41,798 nt of DNA from UBA6197 sp047638075 (GCF_047638075.1 NZ_JBLJBV010000048.1:1-41798), one strand, 5' to 3'. Positions 16,475 through 25,876 are shown, counted from the first letter of the stretch. Translations and numbers: made by a program. The notes: generated from the sequence alone by a model not told the origin.

Positions 16475-17899
16475 ATGACCACAGCTATTGGCAAAATCAC
16501 GCAGGTGATCGGCGCCGTGGTGGACGTCCAGTTCGAAGATAGCCTTCCGGCTATTCTGAACGCCCTGGAAACCACCAATAACGGCAAAAGACTGGTTCTG
16601 GAGGTTGCCCAGCACCTTGGCGAAAATACCGTGCGCACCGTCGCCATGGACGCCACCGAAGGACTGGTGCGCGGTGAGCGTGTGACGGATACCGGCGGAC
16701 CAATCACCGTTCCGGTCGGCAACGCGACGCTCGGCCGCATCCTGAACGTTATCGGTGAGCCGGTTGACGAAAAGGGTCCGGTCTCGACCAAAGCGCGCCG
16801 CGCCATTCACGGCGACGCACCGGCGTTTGACCAGCAGTCCACCGCAACCGAGATCCTCGTGACGGGTATCAAGGTGATCGACCTGCTCGCACCCTACACC
16901 AAGGGCGGAAAGATCGGCCTCTTCGGTGGTGCCGGCGTGGGCAAGACGGTTCTGATCATGGAATTGATCAACAACATCGCCAAAGTGCACTCGGGCGTGT
17001 CGGTGTTTGCCGGCGTGGGCGAGCGGACGCGCGAGGGTAACGACCTTTACCACGAGATGATCGAATCCGGCGTTATCGTTCCTGATGATCTGGAAAAATC
17101 GAAAATCGCGCTGGTTTACGGCCAGATGAACGAGCCGCCGGGGGCCCGCATGCGGATTGCCCTGTCGGGTCTGACGCTCGCAGAACAGTTCCGCGACGAT
17201 ACCGGCTCGGACGTGCTGTTCTTTGTGGACAACATCTTCCGCTTTACCCAGGCGGGTTCTGAGGTGTCGGCACTCTTGGGCCGTATCCCCTCGGCCGTGG
17301 GCTATCAGCCGACCCTGGCGACCGATATGGGCGCGATGCAGGAACGCATCTCTTCGACCAAGGCAGGCTCGATCACCTCGGTACAGGCCGTCTACGTTCC
17401 GGCCGACGACCTTACCGACCCGGCTCCGGCCACCTCGTTCGCCCACCTCGACGCCACGACCGTTCTGTCGCGTGCAATCTCGGAACTGGGGATCTACCCG
17501 GCCGTGGACCCGCTCGACTCGACCTCGCGTCTGCTGGACCCGGCGGTGATCGGTGAAGAGCATTACAAGGTCGCAACCGACGTGCAGCAGATCCTTCAGC
17601 GCTACAAATCGCTGCAAGACATCATCGCCATCCTCGGGATGGACGAATTGTCGGAAGAGGACAAACTGGCCGTTGCGCGGGCGCGCAAGATCCAGCGTTT
17701 CCTTAGCCAGCCGTTCGACGTGGCCAAGGTGTTCACCGGTGCCGACGGCAAACAGGTGCCGCTGGAAGACACGATCAAATCGTTCAAGGCAGTTGTGGCG
17801 GGTGAATACGACCACCTTCCCGAAGCGGCCTTCTATATGGTCGGCGGCATCGAGGAAGTGATCGCCAAGGCCCAGCGTCTGGCTGCTGAAGCAGCATAA
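16475..17899 (+). CDS. atpD: F1Fo ATP synthase beta subunit
   Basis: The 474-residue catalytic subunit of F1. The P-loop GGAGVGKT is at residues 151-158, GERTREGNDLY carries the catalytic glutamate region, and GMDELSEEDKL is the DELSEED-type lever that contacts gamma. ALLGRIPSAVGYQPTLATDM is also invariant. The ATG follows GAGACGGAGAAAGTA, 18 bases after atpG, and atpC starts 14 bases beyond the stop. Confidence 0.99.
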   Translation: MTTAIGKITQVIGAVVDVQFEDSLPAILNALETTNNGKRLVLEVAQHLGENTVRTVAMDATEGLVRGERVTDTGGPITVPVGNATLGRILNVIGEPVDEKGPVSTKARRAIHGDAPAFDQQSTATEILVTGIKVIDLLAPYTKGGKIGLFGGAGVGKTVLIMELINNIAKVHSGVSVFAGVGERTREGNDLYHEMIESGVIVPDDLEKSKIALVYGQMNEPPGARMRIALSGLTLAEQFRDDTGSDVLFFVDNIFRFTQAGSEVSALLGRIPSAVGYQPTLATDMGAMQERISSTKAGSITSVQAVYVPADDLTDPAPATSFAHLDATTVLSRAISELGIYPAVDPLDSTSRLLDPAVIGEEHYKVATDVQQILQRYKSLQDIIAILGMDELSEEDKLAVARARKIQRFLSQPFDVAKVFTGADGKQVPLEDTIKSFKAVVAGEYDHLPEAAFYMVGGIEEVIAKAQRLAAEAA

Positions 17900-17913
17900 G
17901 GAGGGTTGGGAAC

Positions 17914-18312
17914 ATGGCCGATACGATGCAATTCGATCTCGTGGCCCCTGAACGCAAGCTAGCTTCCGTTGAGGCCCGCGAGGTGCGGATTCCGGGCGCC
18001 GACGGCGACCTGACCGCGATGCCGGGCCATGCGCCGCTGATCACCGGCCTGCGTCCCGGTATCCTGACCGTGGTTTCATCCGAGGGCACCGCCGATTATG
18101 CGGTGACCGGCGGCTTTGCCGAAATCAGTGCCGATGGCGTTACGGTCCTGGCCGAGCGGGCAATGCCCAAAGCCGAACTGACCGCCGCCTTCCACGCCGA
18201 AATGGTTGCCGAAGCGCGTGAGTTCAAGGCGACGGCAAAGATTGACGGTGTCGATGCGGCGGCGAAACTGCTGGCCGACATGGAGGCTTTGGGCACCCAC
18301 ATGGGGCTCTGA
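17914..18312 (+). CDS. atpC: F1Fo ATP synthase epsilon subunit
   Basis: The 132-residue epsilon subunit, which couples gamma to the c-ring and can inhibit ATP hydrolysis. The N-terminal beta-sandwich shows MQFDLVAPERKLASVEAREV, PGADGDLTAMPGHAPLITGL and TGGFAEISADGVTVLAERA. The C-terminal helical part is short, as in other alphaproteobacteria, which also use a separate zeta inhibitor (not in this window). An AGGAGGGTTGGGAAC ribosome site precedes the ATG. It is the last gene of the operon: a strong hairpin follows at 18334. Genes for the membrane Fo part are absent, fitting the split F1/Fo arrangement known from Rhodobacter and Rhodospirillum. Confidence 0.97.
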   Translation: MADTMQFDLVAPERKLASVEAREVRIPGADGDLTAMPGHAPLITGLRPGILTVVSSEGTADYAVTGGFAEISADGVTVLAERAMPKAELTAAFHAEMVAEAREFKATAKIDGVDAAAKLLADMEALGTHMGL

Positions 18313-18333
18313 GCACGATTGAAAAGACGACAG

Positions 18334-18363
18334 AAAGCCCCGGTCTTGCCGGGGCTTTTCTAT
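18334..18363 (+). terminator. Rho-independent terminator of the atp operon
   Basis: A perfect 10-base-pair stem AAAGCCCCGG / CCGGGGCTTT (18334-18343 with 18349-18358), loop TCTTG, followed by TTTTCTATTT. It lies 21 bases after the atpC stop codon and is a textbook intrinsic terminator. Confidence 0.93.
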
Positions 18364-18391
18364 TTATATGCATTGAGTCGCGCAGGATACT

Positions 18392-18512
18392 GCAGAGCGT
18401 GAGGCGGCACGCGACCCTTGCGCCTAAGCTGGGGGGATGGCGCGTTGCCGGAGGGGGGGCATCGACTTAGGCGCGACGCTCTGCTGGGCCTGTCCGCCGC
18501 TAGGATTTTTTT
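18392..18512 (+). ncRNA. Candidate structured RNA between atpC and pccB
   Basis: GCAGAGCGT (18392-18400) is complementary to ACGCTCTGC (18476-18484), and inside it GCGCCTAAG (18420-18428) is complementary to CTTAGGCGC (18466-18474). The two 9-base-pair stems are stacked on the right side with a single unpaired base, while the left side carries a 19-base insert able to form its own small hairpin (GCGTG/CACGC). The G-rich apical loop can pair further (GATG with CATC). A run of seven T follows at 18506-18512. Two nested perfect stems outside any gene suggest a folded transcript or the remains of a mobile repeat. No known RNA family is recognised, and the strand is inferred from the T run. Confidence 0.35.
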
Positions 18513-18848
18513 GTGGGTTTGAGGTTCGTTTGTAATCCAAGTGCAAGGCCCGGACGCCCGTGATCGCGCTTATCGGTTAGTCAAGTACTTAGGCCCCCAA
18601 TTCATCCAGGCAGGCCCGAAAAGATAAAAGCCAGTGCCCCCTTGCCGAACGGCCAAAAGTTACCAAAGAACGCACAGCAATGGATTGACTGTTGGCGCTG
18701 AATTTCAAGTGTTGGGAAGCGAGCGTCTATTTGCAAGGTTGCAATTCGCAGTTATTTGTCGATTTATAGTTTGCAAATTTTCTGAAATTCGCTTTGTAAC
18801 GGATATTGACTTGTATAGGGTGCCCCCAATTGCCGGAGGGGATGTGCC
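18485..18848. other. Gene-free leader region upstream of pccB
   Basis: No reading frame here looks coding. Up to about 18690 nothing recognisable is seen. From 18690 on the sequence is markedly AT-richer than its surroundings and contains the TTTGCAAA-type boxes listed separately and a direct repeat of AATTCGC (about 18743 and 18786, four helical turns apart). TATAGG near 18814 and TTGTAA near 18794 could be core promoter elements but their spacing is poor. GGAGGGG at about 18835 is the pccB ribosome site. Confidence 0.4.
18730..18777. promoter_or_regulatory. Putative ScfR/PccR-type operator boxes before pccB
   Basis: TTTGCAA at 18730-18736 is followed by TTGCAA at 18739-18744, and an exact TTTGCAAA lies at 18770-18777, about 70 bases before the pccB start. 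The short-chain fatty acyl-CoA regulator family (RamB, PrpR, PccR) recognises TTTGCAAA-like sequences, and PccR of Rhodobacter sphaeroides controls the propionyl-CoA genes. The match of motif and target gene is the evidence. The regular two-box spacing reported for PccR is not exactly kept here, and the regulator gene is not in the window. Confidence 0.5.
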
Positions 18849-20381
18849 ATGAACAAGATTATTCAAGAACTGGAAATACGTCGTGACATAGCCCGTAAAG
18901 GCGGGGGCCAGCGCAGAATTGATGCGCAGCACGCGAAGGGCAAACTGACTGCGCGTGAACGGCTTGAGTTGCTGTTGGACGAGGGCAGCTTTGAAGAATT
19001 CGACATGTTTGTGTCACACCGCTGCACCGAATTTGGCATGCAGGGGGACCGCCCGGCGGGGGACGGTGTCGTTACGGGCTGGGGCACGGTAAACGGCCGG
19101 ATGGTCTATGTGTTCAGTCAGGATTTTACCGTGTTTGGGGGCTCGCTTTCGGAAACCCATGCGCAGAAAATTTGCAAAATCATGGACATGGCGATGCAAA
19201 ATGGCGCTCCGGTGATTGGCATCAACGATTCTGGTGGCGCGCGGATTCAAGAGGGCGTGGCCAGCCTTGCGGGCTATGCTGAGGTGTTTCAGCGCAATAT
19301 CATGGCCTCGGGCGTGGTGCCGCAGATCAGCCTGATCATGGGGCCCTGTGCAGGTGGTGCGGTTTATAGCCCGGCAATGACCGATTTCATCTTCATGGTG
19401 AAGGACACATCCTACATGTTTGTGACCGGGCCGGATGTGGTGAAAACCGTCACCAACGAGATTGTCACCGCCGAAGAACTGGGTGGTGCTACGACCCATA
19501 CCCGCAAATCCAGCGTGGCCGATGCCGCATTTGAGAACGATGTGGAGGCCTTGGCTGAGGCACGTCGTCTGATCGACTTTCTGCCGTTGAACAACCGCGA
19601 AAAAGCCCCTGTCAGACCGTTTTTTGACGATGTGGCGCGGCTGGAAGATAGCCTTGATACACTGATCCCCAGCAATCCAAACCAGCCTTATGATATGAAA
19701 GAGCTGATTACCAAGATTGCGGACGAGGGCGATTTCTTTGAGATCCAGAAGGATTTTGCCGGCAATATTGTCACCGGATTCATCCGGCTTGAGGGTCAGA
19801 CCGTAGGCGTGGTGGCGAACCAGCCGATGGTGCTGGCGGGTTGCCTTGATATTGATAGTTCGCGCAAGGCGGCGCGGTTTGTGCGGTTTTGCGACGCATT
19901 CGAGATCCCGATCCTGACACTGGTCGATGTGCCGGGTTTCTTGCCTGGTACGAGTCAGGAATTTGGCGGCGTGATCAAACACGGCGCAAAGCTGCTGTTC
20001 GCTTATGGCGAAGCGACGGTGCCCAAGGTCACGGTGATTACCCGAAAGGCCTATGGCGGGGCCTATGACGTGATGGCGTCCAAGCACCTGCGCGGAGATT
20101 TCAACTATGCCTGGCCCACGGCAGAGATTGCGGTGATGGGCGCCAAGGGCGCGGTTGAGATCCTTTACCGTAGCGAATTGGGGGATGCCGCAAAGATAGC
20201 GGACCGCACCGCCGATTATGAAAGCCGCTTTGCCAACCCGTTTGTTGCGGCCGAAAAGGGCTTTATCGATGAGGTCATTCAACCGCGTTCAACCCGTAAA
20301 CGGGTCACGCGGGCGTTTGCATCGTTGCGCTCCAAAAAACTGACGAACCCATGGAAGAAGCACGACAATATTCCGTTGTGA
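18849..20381 (+). CDS. pccB: Propionyl-CoA carboxylase beta subunit (carboxyltransferase)
   Basis: A 510-residue crotonase-fold carboxyltransferase that moves CO2 from biotin to propionyl-CoA, giving methylmalonyl-CoA. Both oxyanion motifs are visible: NDSGGARIQEGVASLAGYAE in the N-terminal half and ITRKAYGGAYDVMASKHLRG in the C-terminal half. The aspartate in GGAYDVM (D407) stands where propionyl-specific enzymes have Asp and acetyl-specific ones Ile (known from Streptomyces PccB/AccB), supporting propionyl-CoA as substrate. GGAGGGG lies 7 bases before the ATG. Its partner pccA begins about 1.9 kb downstream, with four small genes between. Expression is probably controlled through the TTTGCAAA-type boxes upstream. 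Confidence 0.96.
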   Translation: MNKIIQELEIRRDIARKGGGQRRIDAQHAKGKLTARERLELLLDEGSFEEFDMFVSHRCTEFGMQGDRPAGDGVVTGWGTVNGRMVYVFSQDFTVFGGSLSETHAQKICKIMDMAMQNGAPVIGINDSGGARIQEGVASLAGYAEVFQRNIMASGVVPQISLIMGPCAGGAVYSPAMTDFIFMVKDTSYMFVTGPDVVKTVTNEIVTAEELGGATTHTRKSSVADAAFENDVEALAEARRLIDFLPLNNREKAPVRPFFDDVARLEDSLDTLIPSNPNQPYDMKELITKIADEGDFFEIQKDFAGNIVTGFIRLEGQTVGVVANQPMVLAGCLDIDSSRKAARFVRFCDAFEIPILTLVDVPGFLPGTSQEFGGVIKHGAKLLFAYGEATVPKVTVITRKAYGGAYDVMASKHLRGDFNYAWPTAEIAVMGAKGAVEILYRSELGDAAKIADRTADYESRFANPFVAAEKGFIDEVIQPRSTRKRVTRAFASLRSKKLTNPWKKHDNIPL

Positions 20382-20390
20382 GGGGGCAGG

Positions 20391-20828
20391 ATGAAAGGCC
20401 TTGGGATGGGTTCTGACGGCAGTTTGGCGAAAAGCCGGGTCTGGGTTGCGCTGATGGTTGCCATGGCGCCTCAGGCCCTCTTGGGTGCAGAGCCGATATT
20501 GGTGCCGTCAGGGCAGGAGGTAACCTTGCTGGAGACGATCAATGATGCCGCCGGCCCAGATGGGTTGACCGCCCGTTTTCGGTTTCTCGCGCCGATGATT
20601 GCCACCGCAAACGGGGCGGTCGACGCAGAGCAGGCGCTGGTTGACATGGCCTACTTATGTGAAACTTACGCCTTGCCGCGGCTGTCATCCCTGGGGCCGC
20701 AGCCGCAGCAGATCATCATCAGTCTTGCTGATCGGGCTTTGGATTTCGGCGCAACAGATTCCGCGGCTACCCAATATTTTGAGGCTTATCGCCCCGATGG
20801 CGCCGCGTGTGTCTGGGAGATGTATTGA
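20391..20828 (+). CDS. Small exported protein, possibly DUF6497 family
   Basis: A 145-residue protein with an N-terminal signal peptide (SRVWVALMVAMAPQALLGAEP, cleavage likely after LLGA). The mature part has the phrases ILVPSGQEVTLLETI, GLTARFRFLAPMIA, QIIISLADRALDFGA and a Trp/Tyr-rich end. This pattern of a short exported Rhodobacterales protein resembles what is catalogued as DUF6497, but I am not sure of the family. It begins 9 bases after pccB with GGGGGCAGG as ribosome site, so it is very likely co-transcribed. MAYLCETYALPRL and the Cys near the C-terminus (ACVWEMY) could form a disulfide in the periplasm. Function unknown. Confidence 0.75.
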   Translation: MKGLGMGSDGSLAKSRVWVALMVAMAPQALLGAEPILVPSGQEVTLLETINDAAGPDGLTARFRFLAPMIATANGAVDAEQALVDMAYLCETYALPRLSSLGPQPQQIIISLADRALDFGATDSAATQYFEAYRPDGAACVWEMY

Positions 20829-21033
20829 TGCGTCACTGCCGCCCCCCTGTTTGCGCCCCCAGCGCTGATGCACCGCCGCCACAAAATGTGCCTTCGTGCA
20901 TTTCCCCCTGTGAGGCACAGAGCTTACAAGCTATCCTTGGATCGGGCCAATATGGATTGGTTCGGGTTTTGAATCATGGGCGGTGTGGTGCAGGAAAAAC
21001 CGGCATCAGAAACCGCAAGGACAGGAGACTGGA

Positions 21034-21156
21034 ATGTCGAAAAAGGTTTTGCTTTCGTTTGCAATGGTTGCTTTCGTCGCTGCTTGTGCAGCCAAGACCG
21101 AACCGGTCGTGGACGAAGTCACTGTCGAACCGACCTATACCGGTAAGTACAAGTAA
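21034..21156 (+). CDS. Small lipoprotein (40 residues)
   Basis: A 40-residue reading frame: MSKKVLLSFAMVAFVAAC is a lipoprotein signal with the lipobox VAAC, so the mature peptide would start at Cys18 and be only 23 residues (AAKTEPVVDEVTVEPTYTGK plus two). ACAGGAGACTGGA directly before the ATG is a good ribosome site, and a GC-rich hairpin follows 9 bases after the stop. Signal, lipobox, ribosome site and terminator together make it a real gene in spite of its size. Similar tiny lipoproteins are common in Rhodobacteraceae. No function is assigned. Confidence 0.75.
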   Translation: MSKKVLLSFAMVAFVAACAAKTEPVVDEVTVEPTYTGKYK

Positions 21157-21164
21157 TAAAAATC

Positions 21165-21195
21165 CGGGGCGGGCTTCCGGGCCCGCTCCGCTTTG
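21165..21195 (+). terminator. Hairpin after the 40-residue lipoprotein gene
   Basis: CGGGGCGGGC (21165-21174) pairs with GCCCGCTCCG (21181-21190) over 10 base pairs with one G-T pair; the loop is TTCCGG. The following CTTTG is only a weak T tract, so termination may be partial and let some transcripts read on into the next gene. Confidence 0.55.
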
Positions 21196-21228
21196 CCCGC
21201 GCCCGAACCTGTTACAGGAGGGTGCAAG

Positions 21229-21621
21229 ATGCTGAAACACAGGGCTTTTCCCGGGCGCTTGCCGGGAACGGATTTTCAATTCGTCATTCGACGCGCTAGC
21301 CATGCCAAGGGCATATCAAAACTGATCGCGCGCGAACGTTTCCGGGACCGCGCCCCCGCAGACCGCCGGGCCGATGCCGGCTTTATGGCCGCGCTCTGGA
21401 ACCATTTTGGCGAAGAACCCTTTGAAAGAGGAAATCTTGATGCGGGGCGGCTATCATGGCTGTTTGGCCGTGAGGTGGTGCCCGCCGAAGAGCCATTTGA
21501 TCCGGCCAGTTACGAGGCGCTGCTAAAGATCAACGTGCAGCGCGCGATGGTGTCATTCCCCGAGGTGTTCGCGGCAGATGCAGCCCCGGGCTTGGGTGAA
21601 GACGAGGACGATTGGGCATGA
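21229..21621 (+). CDS. Conserved-looking protein of unknown function
   Basis: A 130-residue cytoplasmic protein, no signal peptide or membrane segment. Visible phrases are GTDFQFVIRRASHAKGISKL, ADRRADAGFMAALWNHFGEE, LSWLFGREVVPAEEPFDPA and an acidic end (GLGEDEDDW). ACAGGAGGGTGCAAG precedes the ATG at 21229, which is preferred to the upstream ATG at 21193 because that one lies within the preceding hairpin region. The base composition agrees with its neighbours. The protein is not recognised; its place between pccB and pccA, where it shares strand and spacing, suggests co-expression only. Confidence 0.65.
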   Translation: MLKHRAFPGRLPGTDFQFVIRRASHAKGISKLIARERFRDRAPADRRADAGFMAALWNHFGEEPFERGNLDAGRLSWLFGREVVPAEEPFDPASYEALLKINVQRAMVSFPEVFAADAAPGLGEDEDDWA

Positions 21622-21946
21622 TTTCGCCAAGCGTCCTTCGCGACTGGCAAATTGCCGCCGAACACCTTTTGGCGCGCAAATCCGACTTTGCCATCCCGTT
21701 GGGCACAGCGCATGCTGACCGGGCGAACGAGGCGCTACACGGATCCTCGCTTCGTTTTTGTCAAGTCCGTATCCCTTCCCTATCCCTCTGGCCTGATCCC
21801 GTTAGGATCAGGCAGCTTTTTGCGGTTAGGCAAAGGTTTGCCGATCGCCCGATCACAGTTTCGCGGAGCGTCTTTTTCCGCTTTCGTCTTTGGGGGGAAT
21901 GGCTAGAGTCGGCCAAGATAAAAACCCCTGAAAGAGGCAGTATTCC
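21622..21946. other. Unresolved stretch with ATGA-coupled open frame
   Basis: An ATG at 21618 overlaps the stop of the preceding gene (ATGA) and opens a frame that begins MISPSVLRDWQIAAEHLLAR. It reads plausibly for about 45 residues but then runs without a stop through a strong hairpin (21791) and the next lipoprotein gene in another frame, where its residues look random. Either the frame is spurious or a small gene here lost its stop or shifted frame. The second half holds the terminator described separately and, near 21880-21946, a likely promoter and GAAAGAGGCAG ribosome site for the lipoprotein. Confidence 0.35.
21791..21817 (+). terminator. Intrinsic terminator upstream of the glycine-rich lipoprotein
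   Basis: GCCTGATCC (21791-21799) pairs perfectly with GGATCAGGC (21805-21813) around the loop CGTTA, followed by AGCTTTTTG. It would end transcription coming from the pccB side and isolate the following lipoprotein gene. Confidence 0.8.
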
Positions 21947-22189
21947 ATGTTCAAGATATCTCTCGCTGCGGCAGCCCTGGCCACCTTCGCCTTGGCTGGC
22001 TGTTCAGATCCCTACTATGGCGGTGGTAATTCACCGACCAATTCGGCGGCAATGCGCACCATCGGTGGCGCCGCTGCGGGCGCTGTCATTGCCGACGCAA
22101 CCGGCGGCAGCAAGACCAAAGGCGCGCTTATCGGTGCCGTCGCGGGCGGTGTGTCCTGCGGCGTTCCGGGCCTGCCTGCCTGCTACTGA
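21947..22189 (+). CDS. Glycine-zipper small lipoprotein
   Basis: An 80-residue lipoprotein: MFKISLAAAALATFALAGC has the lipobox LAGC, and the mature protein starts SDPYYGGG. Two glycine-zipper segments follow, TIGGAAAGAVIADATGG and GALIGAVAGGVSCG, of the kind found in small outer-membrane or envelope lipoproteins. The end, CGVPGLPACY, has two further Cys that may pair. GAAAGAGGCAG lies upstream. Hairpins on both sides (21791 and 22232) suggest that it is a single-gene transcript within the propionate locus. A different reading frame crosses it without signal or family features and is rejected. Role unknown; envelope stabilisation is the usual guess for this type. Confidence 0.85.
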   Translation: MFKISLAAAALATFALAGCSDPYYGGGNSPTNSAAMRTIGGAAAGAVIADATGGSKTKGALIGAVAGGVSCGVPGLPACY

Positions 22190-22231
22190 TCTGATCCGCC
22201 GCGCCTTCTGCGCGGCCAAAGTTCCATTCAT

Positions 22232-22269
22232 AGGCCATCCGGGGGCAACCGCCCTTCGGGTGGCCTTTT
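22232..22269 (+). terminator. Intrinsic terminator after the glycine-zipper lipoprotein
   Basis: AGGCCATCCG (22232-22241) pairs with CGGGTGGCCT (22257-22266) with one G-T pair, and GGGC/GCCC can extend the pairing inside; TTTTC follows. It lies 43 bases after the lipoprotein stop and 43 bases before the pccA start, so pccA needs its own promoter or read-through. Confidence 0.8.
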
Positions 22270-22311
22270 CGCATTTGGCCCGATTTGGGCACGACTGAGG
22301 GGGAAAGCGCC

Positions 22312-24312
<2,001 letters not shown>

Positions 24313-24313
24313 C

Positions 24314-25876
24314 ATGACGGCGGTGCCACAAATCCGACGCGTCGGCCTTGATCTGCCTGTGCTTGCCGCACTGGCGGCGGGCGCAGGGTTCGTGGCGCTG
24401 CAACTTTGGGCGTTCACGCTGGCGGGGGTGTTCGAATACCCGCTGGATGACGTCTATATTCACCTCGCGATGGCCGCAAACATGGTGCAGGGCACCTACG
24501 GGATAAATGCGGGTGAACCGGCCTCGGCGGCGTCGTCCATTCTCTATCCGGTTCTGCTGATGCCCTTTGCGGGGACCGAGGTGCAACGGCTGCTGCCGCT
24601 GCTTTGGAACGGGGTTGCGCTGGTGTTTTGCGGCTGGCTTTGGGGGCGCGCGCTGGTGATGGGCGGCCTTTCGGGTGGTGTGGGGGTTGCGCTGGCGTTG
24701 CTGGGGCCGCTGGCGCTGAACATGCCCGGCGTTGGCTATACAGGTATGGAGCATACGCTTCACACGGCCGCCAGTTTGGCGACGGTGCTGGGGCTGGCCA
24801 TCTTCCTGCGCGAGGGGCGTGTTGCCCCCTGGTTTGTGCTGGCGGTCGTTGTGGCGCCGTTGTTCCGGCTTGAGGGGCTGGCGCTGTCGCTTCTGGCGGC
24901 GGGTGTGGTGGCGGTCCGTGGGCAGTTGCGGTCCGGTGTGATGCTGGGGCTGGCTGTGGTGGTGCCGGTGTTGGCCTTTGCGGCGTTTTTGATGGGGCTG
25001 GGATTGGCACCGCTACCCGGGTCTGTCCTGGCGAAGGTGGGGCTGGCGGCGCCACTGGGTAGCGGACTGATGCGGCTGGTGATGGCGGTCAAGGTCAATC
25101 TTTCTACCCCGCCCGGGCAGTTGCTGGCGGTGCTGACAATGCTCTGTGCGTTGCTTCCCCTGGCCCTGAGCGGGCGCCGCAGGCCCGAGATATGGTTGCT
25201 GGCGGTGGTGGCCGTGGCCGGGGTGGCGCATTTGCTGGCTGGACAGATTGGCTGGATGCACCGCTATGAGCATTACATCATTGCGGCGCAAATCACCGCG
25301 ATGGTGATATCGACCAAAGGCGTAACCGGACCGCGCGCCGCATGGCGTTGGCGGGCGATGTTGGGCTTTTTGCTGGCCATTGCTGCCTTGGCTTTCTGGC
25401 CTAAAGTTGCGCAGCGTTATATCTGGAACACCCGCGCCGTATATTTGCAGCAAACGCAGATGGGGCGTTTTGTGCAAGGTTGGCTGAAAGCGCCCGTCGC
25501 GATCAATGATCTGGGGCGCATTGCCTGGGGTAACCCCGATTACGTCCTTGATCTTTATGGCTTGGCTTCACCGAAGGTGCTTGAACTGCGCCTTAGTGGC
25601 GATACGCCCAAGGGATGGGCCGCCCCTCTGGCACAAAGCAAAGGGGCGCAGATGGCGATCATCTACGACAGGTGGTTTGAAACGGCCATGGGCCCCGATT
25701 GGCGTCGCCTTGCCGTATTGCGGATGGATCCGTATCGCGGTGCGTTAGGGGGGGGTGAGGTGTCCTTTTATGCCACTGACCCGTCGCTTGCACCGGCGCA
25801 ACTGGCGCTGCTGCGTGATTTCGCCCCGACATTACCCGCCGGCGCCTATTTGTCATTTGAGGCGGGGACACAATGA
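24314..25876 (+). CDS. GT-C-like polytopic membrane protein
   Basis: A 520-residue protein with about ten to twelve membrane segments in the first 380 residues, followed by a soluble part of about 140 residues. After the first segment comes YPLDDVYIHLAMAANMVQG, then YGINAGEPASAASSILYP; an Asp pair in a first extracytoplasmic loop followed by such a GE...S.LYP pattern is typical of GT-C glycosyltransferases that use polyprenyl-phosphate sugars. The C-terminal part (APVAINDLGRIAWGNPDYVL, DLYGLASPKVLELR) is also found in such proteins. The ATG at 24314 begins one base after the pccA stop; a TTG at 24305 is an alternative. Its coupling with pccA is unexplained by any known need of propionate metabolism. 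The sugar donor and acceptor cannot be inferred. Confidence 0.7.
   Translation: MTAVPQIRRVGLDLPVLAALAAGAGFVALQLWAFTLAGVFEYPLDDVYIHLAMAANMVQGTYGINAGEPASAASSILYPVLLMPFAGTEVQRLLPLLWNGVALVFCGWLWGRALVMGGLSGGVGVALALLGPLALNMPGVGYTGMEHTLHTAASLATVLGLAIFLREGRVAPWFVLAVVVAPLFRLEGLALSLLAAGVVAVRGQLRSGVMLGLAVVVPVLAFAAFLMGLGLAPLPGSVLAKVGLAAPLGSGLMRLVMAVKVNLSTPPGQLLAVLTMLCALLPLALSGRRRPEIWLLAVVAVAGVAHLLAGQIGWMHRYEHYIIAAQITAMVISTKGVTGPRAAWRWRAMLGFLLAIAALAFWPKVAQRYIWNTRAVYLQQTQMGRFVQGWLKAPVAINDLGRIAWGNPDYVLDLYGLASPKVLELRLSGDTPKGWAAPLAQSKGAQMAIIYDRWFETAMGPDWRRLAVLRMDPYRGALGGGEVSFYATDPSLAPAQLALLRDFAPTLPAGAYLSFEAGTQ

Noticed and set aside
16238..17815. Long minus-strand frame opposite atpG/atpD
   Set aside because: It mirrors highly conserved ATP synthase genes; no motif or ribosome site supports it.
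18392..18512. 6S RNA or tmRNA
   Set aside because: The size, the absence of a central bulge flanked by long stems, and the lack of a tRNA-like end do not fit either.
19166..19178. TTTGCAAA inside the pccB coding sequence
   Set aside because: It encodes part of a conserved stretch (KICKIM) and lies within the gene, so it is most likely chance rather than an operator.
19014..20282. Long minus-strand frame opposite pccB
   Set aside because: Antisense shadow of pccB with no recognisable domain.
21612..22298. Plus-strand frame covering the glycine-zipper lipoprotein in another frame
   Set aside because: It crosses two hairpin terminators and has random-looking composition, whereas the lipoprotein in the other frame has a signal, a lipobox and a ribosome site.
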